64,000 nucleotides of DNA from Limosilactobacillus frumenti DSM 13145 (lineage in GTDB: Bacteria; Bacillota; Bacilli; Lactobacillales; Lactobacillaceae). The stretch is from contig NZ_AZER01000016.1 in NCBI RefSeq assembly GCF_001436045.1, forward strand, positions 248,001 to 312,000, read 5' to 3'. Shown in pieces: positions 62,060 to 64,000 of the stretch (within the stretch, counting starts at the first letter, position 1; every line of letters starts with the position of its first letter). The position numbers were made by a program, and so were the translations under genes. A model generated the notes under the pieces. The model worked only from the letters and a program-made list of their open reading frames with translations, did no database searches and was not told the origin of the DNA.

Positions 62060-63718
62060 TTAGGACTTCTCAACCGCCGTAACCAGTTGCTCCAACGTCT
62101 GTGAACCAAAGATCACCGGGTCATCCCCGATCATCGTTGCTGGTACGGACATAATCTTCTTAGTCTTTCTCAATTCTGGGAAGTGCTGAAGATCAATCAT
62201 TGTCGCCGTAATTCCCGGATTGAGTGAAGCCATCCGTTGACAAGCTGCCACAACATCAGGACAGAAGTGACAAGTCAATGAGACACCAATTCGAATGTCG
62301 GTTGCTGGCAGCTTCTTGATCCGCTCAACCACCGTCGAATCGATCGTTTGGCCAGGGCCAGCGACGTTATAAACACCCAGAACAAGCGAATTTAATTCAT
62401 GGCCAGTTGGGATTACCGCATAATGCAAACCAGTATCATTCTCATCGGCATCTAGTAACCGCAACTGTGGTAAGTATTTAACATCAGATGGTGCGGCGAC
62501 AGTCTGAACAGCCAGATGATCATCCAAGGCCGCAAACTCAGTCACAAAACTAACTAATTGATCACTCAATGGTGAGTCGTTCGTCAGTACTTGAAGGGTG
62601 ACATTCTTGGTCAACCGGGCAAAAATTGGTTTTAACTGCTCGTCAATTTCAGCTGGCAACCAGGCACCAGAGTGTTCAACGGGTTGGTTATCATCCTGGC
62701 CAAGGTTAGTTGTCTGGGCAACGGGTTGTGCGGGCTTCTTCACTTCAGCGTGAATTGGCAAGCCCAGCCGTTGTTTCTGTTCAGTGATATAGACTTCAGC
62801 TGCTGTTGCTGCTTCGGCCCCATCGGATGCAGCTGTGATGATCTGACGCAAAGACTTATCAATAACATCCCCCGCCGCATAAACACCCGGCAGGTTCGTT
62901 TGTCGCTGATTATCAGTAATGATATAACCAGCATCGTTGAGCTTAATGATCCCCTGCAAGTTCTTCGTTGCTGGCTGGGTCCCGACATAAACAAAGACAC
63001 CAAAAGTTTGGTCACCCTTATCCAAATGATAAGTGTTCTCTTCACCCGTCTTGTTATTCTTCAAGACGGCACTCGTCAGGTAGTCATCACCAGCTACTGA
63101 TTGAACCTCAGTATTATATTCAACACTGACTTTCGGATTATCCAAGGCACGAGCCGCCACTAATGGTGGACAAGTGAAGTGGTCACCACGGACTAAGACT
63201 GTCACATGTTTACCGTAGCGGCTCAGGTAATCAGCTTCTTCAGCCGCCGCGTAGCCACCACCAACGACAAAGATTTGCAAGCCGGAGAAGAGTTCCCCAT
63301 CACAGGTCGAACAATAGGCAATCCCCCGACCACGGAATTCATCTTCGCCTGTAAAACCCGCCTTCCGTGGTTGAGCTCCCGTGGCGATAATGACCGCCCG
63401 GGCTTGATATTTGGTGCCGCTTTGGCCCGTTAAAACTTTGACATCGTGATCCAAATCATAGTTAATAATTTGGTCATGATCAATTTGCACGCCAAAATCA
63501 ACCACTTGTGACTGCATTTGGTTCATCAACTTTGTGCCGTCGACCTTGGCAACTGCTGGATAATTGTAGACAACCGAGGTCGTGGTAACTTGACCACCAA
63601 CCGTGTCACCTTCCAAAATCAACGTATCCAACGTTGCCCGGCCAGCATAAAGGCCAGCTGATAATCCAGCTGGCCCGGCACCGATGATGATTAAATCATA
63701 AATATGTTGTTCACTCAT
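62060..63718 (-). CDS. AhpF-like flavoprotein with C-terminal thioredoxin-type domain
   Basis: The 552-residue protein has an N-terminal thioredoxin-reductase module: FAD loop IIGAGPAGLSAGLYAGRA, redox pair CSTCDG, NAD(P)H loop VVGGGYAAAEEADYL, and FAD tail GVYAAGDVIDKSLRQI (about residues 277-292). A linker (about 320-345) leads to a double thioredoxin-like domain with SLTCHFCPDVVAAC and IMSVPATMI, which corresponds to the N-terminal domain of classical AhpF. The domain order is thus swapped. It should pass electrons from NAD(P)H to the peroxiredoxin AhpC, encoded 15 bp upstream in the same operon. Confidence 0.9.
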   Translation of the reverse strand: MSEQHIYDLIIIGAGPAGLSAGLYAGRATLDTLILEGDTVGGQVTTTSVVYNYPAVAKVDGTKLMNQMQSQVVDFGVQIDHDQIINYDLDHDVKVLTGQSGTKYQARAVIIATGAQPRKAGFTGEDEFRGRGIAYCSTCDGELFSGLQIFVVGGGYAAAEEADYLSRYGKHVTVLVRGDHFTCPPLVAARALDNPKVSVEYNTEVQSVAGDDYLTSAVLKNNKTGEENTYHLDKGDQTFGVFVYVGTQPATKNLQGIIKLNDAGYIITDNQRQTNLPGVYAAGDVIDKSLRQIITAASDGAEAATAAEVYITEQKQRLGLPIHAEVKKPAQPVAQTTNLGQDDNQPVEHSGAWLPAEIDEQLKPIFARLTKNVTLQVLTNDSPLSDQLVSFVTEFAALDDHLAVQTVAAPSDVKYLPQLRLLDADENDTGLHYAVIPTGHELNSLVLGVYNVAGPGQTIDSTVVERIKKLPATDIRIGVSLTCHFCPDVVAACQRMASLNPGITATMIDLQHFPELRKTKKIMSVPATMIGDDPVIFGSQTLEQLVTAVEKS

Positions 63719-63733
63719 CGGCGATCCTCCTTA

Positions 63734-64000
63734 TTAAAGCTTGCCGACTAAGTCTAAGCTTGGCTTAATGGAGTCTTGACCAGGCTTCCAGTTTGCAGGG
63801 CAAACACGGTCACCGTGTTCACGAACGAATTGCGCAGCTTGGAGGGTCCGGAGAATCTCAGCGGCAGAACGACCAATGCCCATGTTATTAATGGTGTAGG
63901 ATTGAATCTTACCGTCAGGGTCAACAATGAAGACACCCCGGTAAGCTTGGCCAGCGTCTTCGTCTAAGACATCAAACATGCGGGCAAGTTTACCTGCTGG
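63734..64000 (-). CDS. ahpC: Peroxiredoxin AhpC, C-terminal part (gene continues past the right edge)
   Basis: The frame is open to position 64000 (PAGKLARMFDVLDED at the visible start) and ends at 63734 with SLDLVGKL. It contains YRGVFIVDPDGKIQSYTINN, GRSAAEILRTLQAAQFV and the resolving Cys in DRVCPANWKPGQDSI. AhpC reduces hydrogen peroxide and organic peroxides and is recycled by the flavoprotein encoded next. The peroxidatic Cys and the promoter lie outside the window. Confidence 0.93.
   Translation of the reverse strand, partial: PAGKLARMFDVLDEDAGQAYRGVFIVDPDGKIQSYTINNMGIGRSAAEILRTLQAAQFVREHGDRVCPANWKPGQDSIKPSLDLVGKL

Overview
The window looks like a chromosome segment of a heterofermentative lactobacillus, most likely the genus Limosilactobacillus (species not assigned). 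This is inferred from the Firmicutes-type rnpB-gpsB-ypsA-recU-pbp1A and dinG-ypmB-dnaD neighbourhoods, a mevalonate operon, a sortase-anchored fructansucrase with a KxYKxGKxW-type signal peptide, an lrgAB-lactate dehydrogenase operon, an AhpC/AhpF-like pair and small Lactobacillaceae genes. No rRNA, tRNA or CRISPR array was seen.

Layout. Bases 1-7200 are a graveyard of insertion sequences: IS30 (1-809), a frameshifted membrane protein, IS3 (1364-2481), an IS110 element (about 5113-6495) with an in-frame stop and a 3' frameshift, and IS21/IS3 end fragments (6706-7133). A lone DUF3800-like gene (3384-4721) sits among them. A nested inverted-repeat structure directly before the IS110 transposase is a good bridge-RNA candidate. 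Bases 7230-18013 are a minus-strand exopolysaccharide operon: LCP ligase, Wzz, tyrosine kinase, PHP phosphatase, priming sugar transferase (frameshifted by a 4-bp tandem duplication), glycosyltransferases, Wzy and Wzx. Then come rlmL, an integrase-only remnant (19530-21600) and the core block rnpB, gpsB, ypsA, recU, pbp1A. A fructansucrase and an EamA transporter lie between this block and dnaD, ypmB, dinG.

From 34.1 to 39.1 kb a plus-strand operon encodes mevalonate kinase, diphosphomevalonate decarboxylase, phosphomevalonate kinase, type 2 IPP isomerase and a HAD phosphatase. After a penicillin-binding-like serine hydrolase comes a small toxin-antitoxin-like locus (MqsA-type HTH protein plus Panacea-domain protein, preceded by a 41-codon possible toxin remnant). 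Next is a regulatory/metabolic module: rsmF-SPFH-lytS-lytR, then two perfect 15-bp direct repeats 21 bp apart, then lrgA-lrgB-ldh. This suggests LytSR-controlled pyruvate transport coupled to lactate dehydrogenase.

The last 15 kb hold ordinary metabolic and regulatory genes: Cof phosphatase, cytochrome b5-like protein, an MFS transporter behind an unusual leader with a promoter-terminator unit, mannose-6-phosphate isomerase, an HxlR regulator, a ComK-like protein facing a ComX/SigH-like sigma factor, glycerol kinase, a tautomerase, a CPA2 antiporter, a C69 dipeptidase and the AhpF-like/AhpC peroxidase system. In that AhpF-like protein the thioredoxin-type domain is at the C terminus instead of the N terminus. 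Transcription units are well delimited by strong intrinsic terminators, many of them bidirectional.
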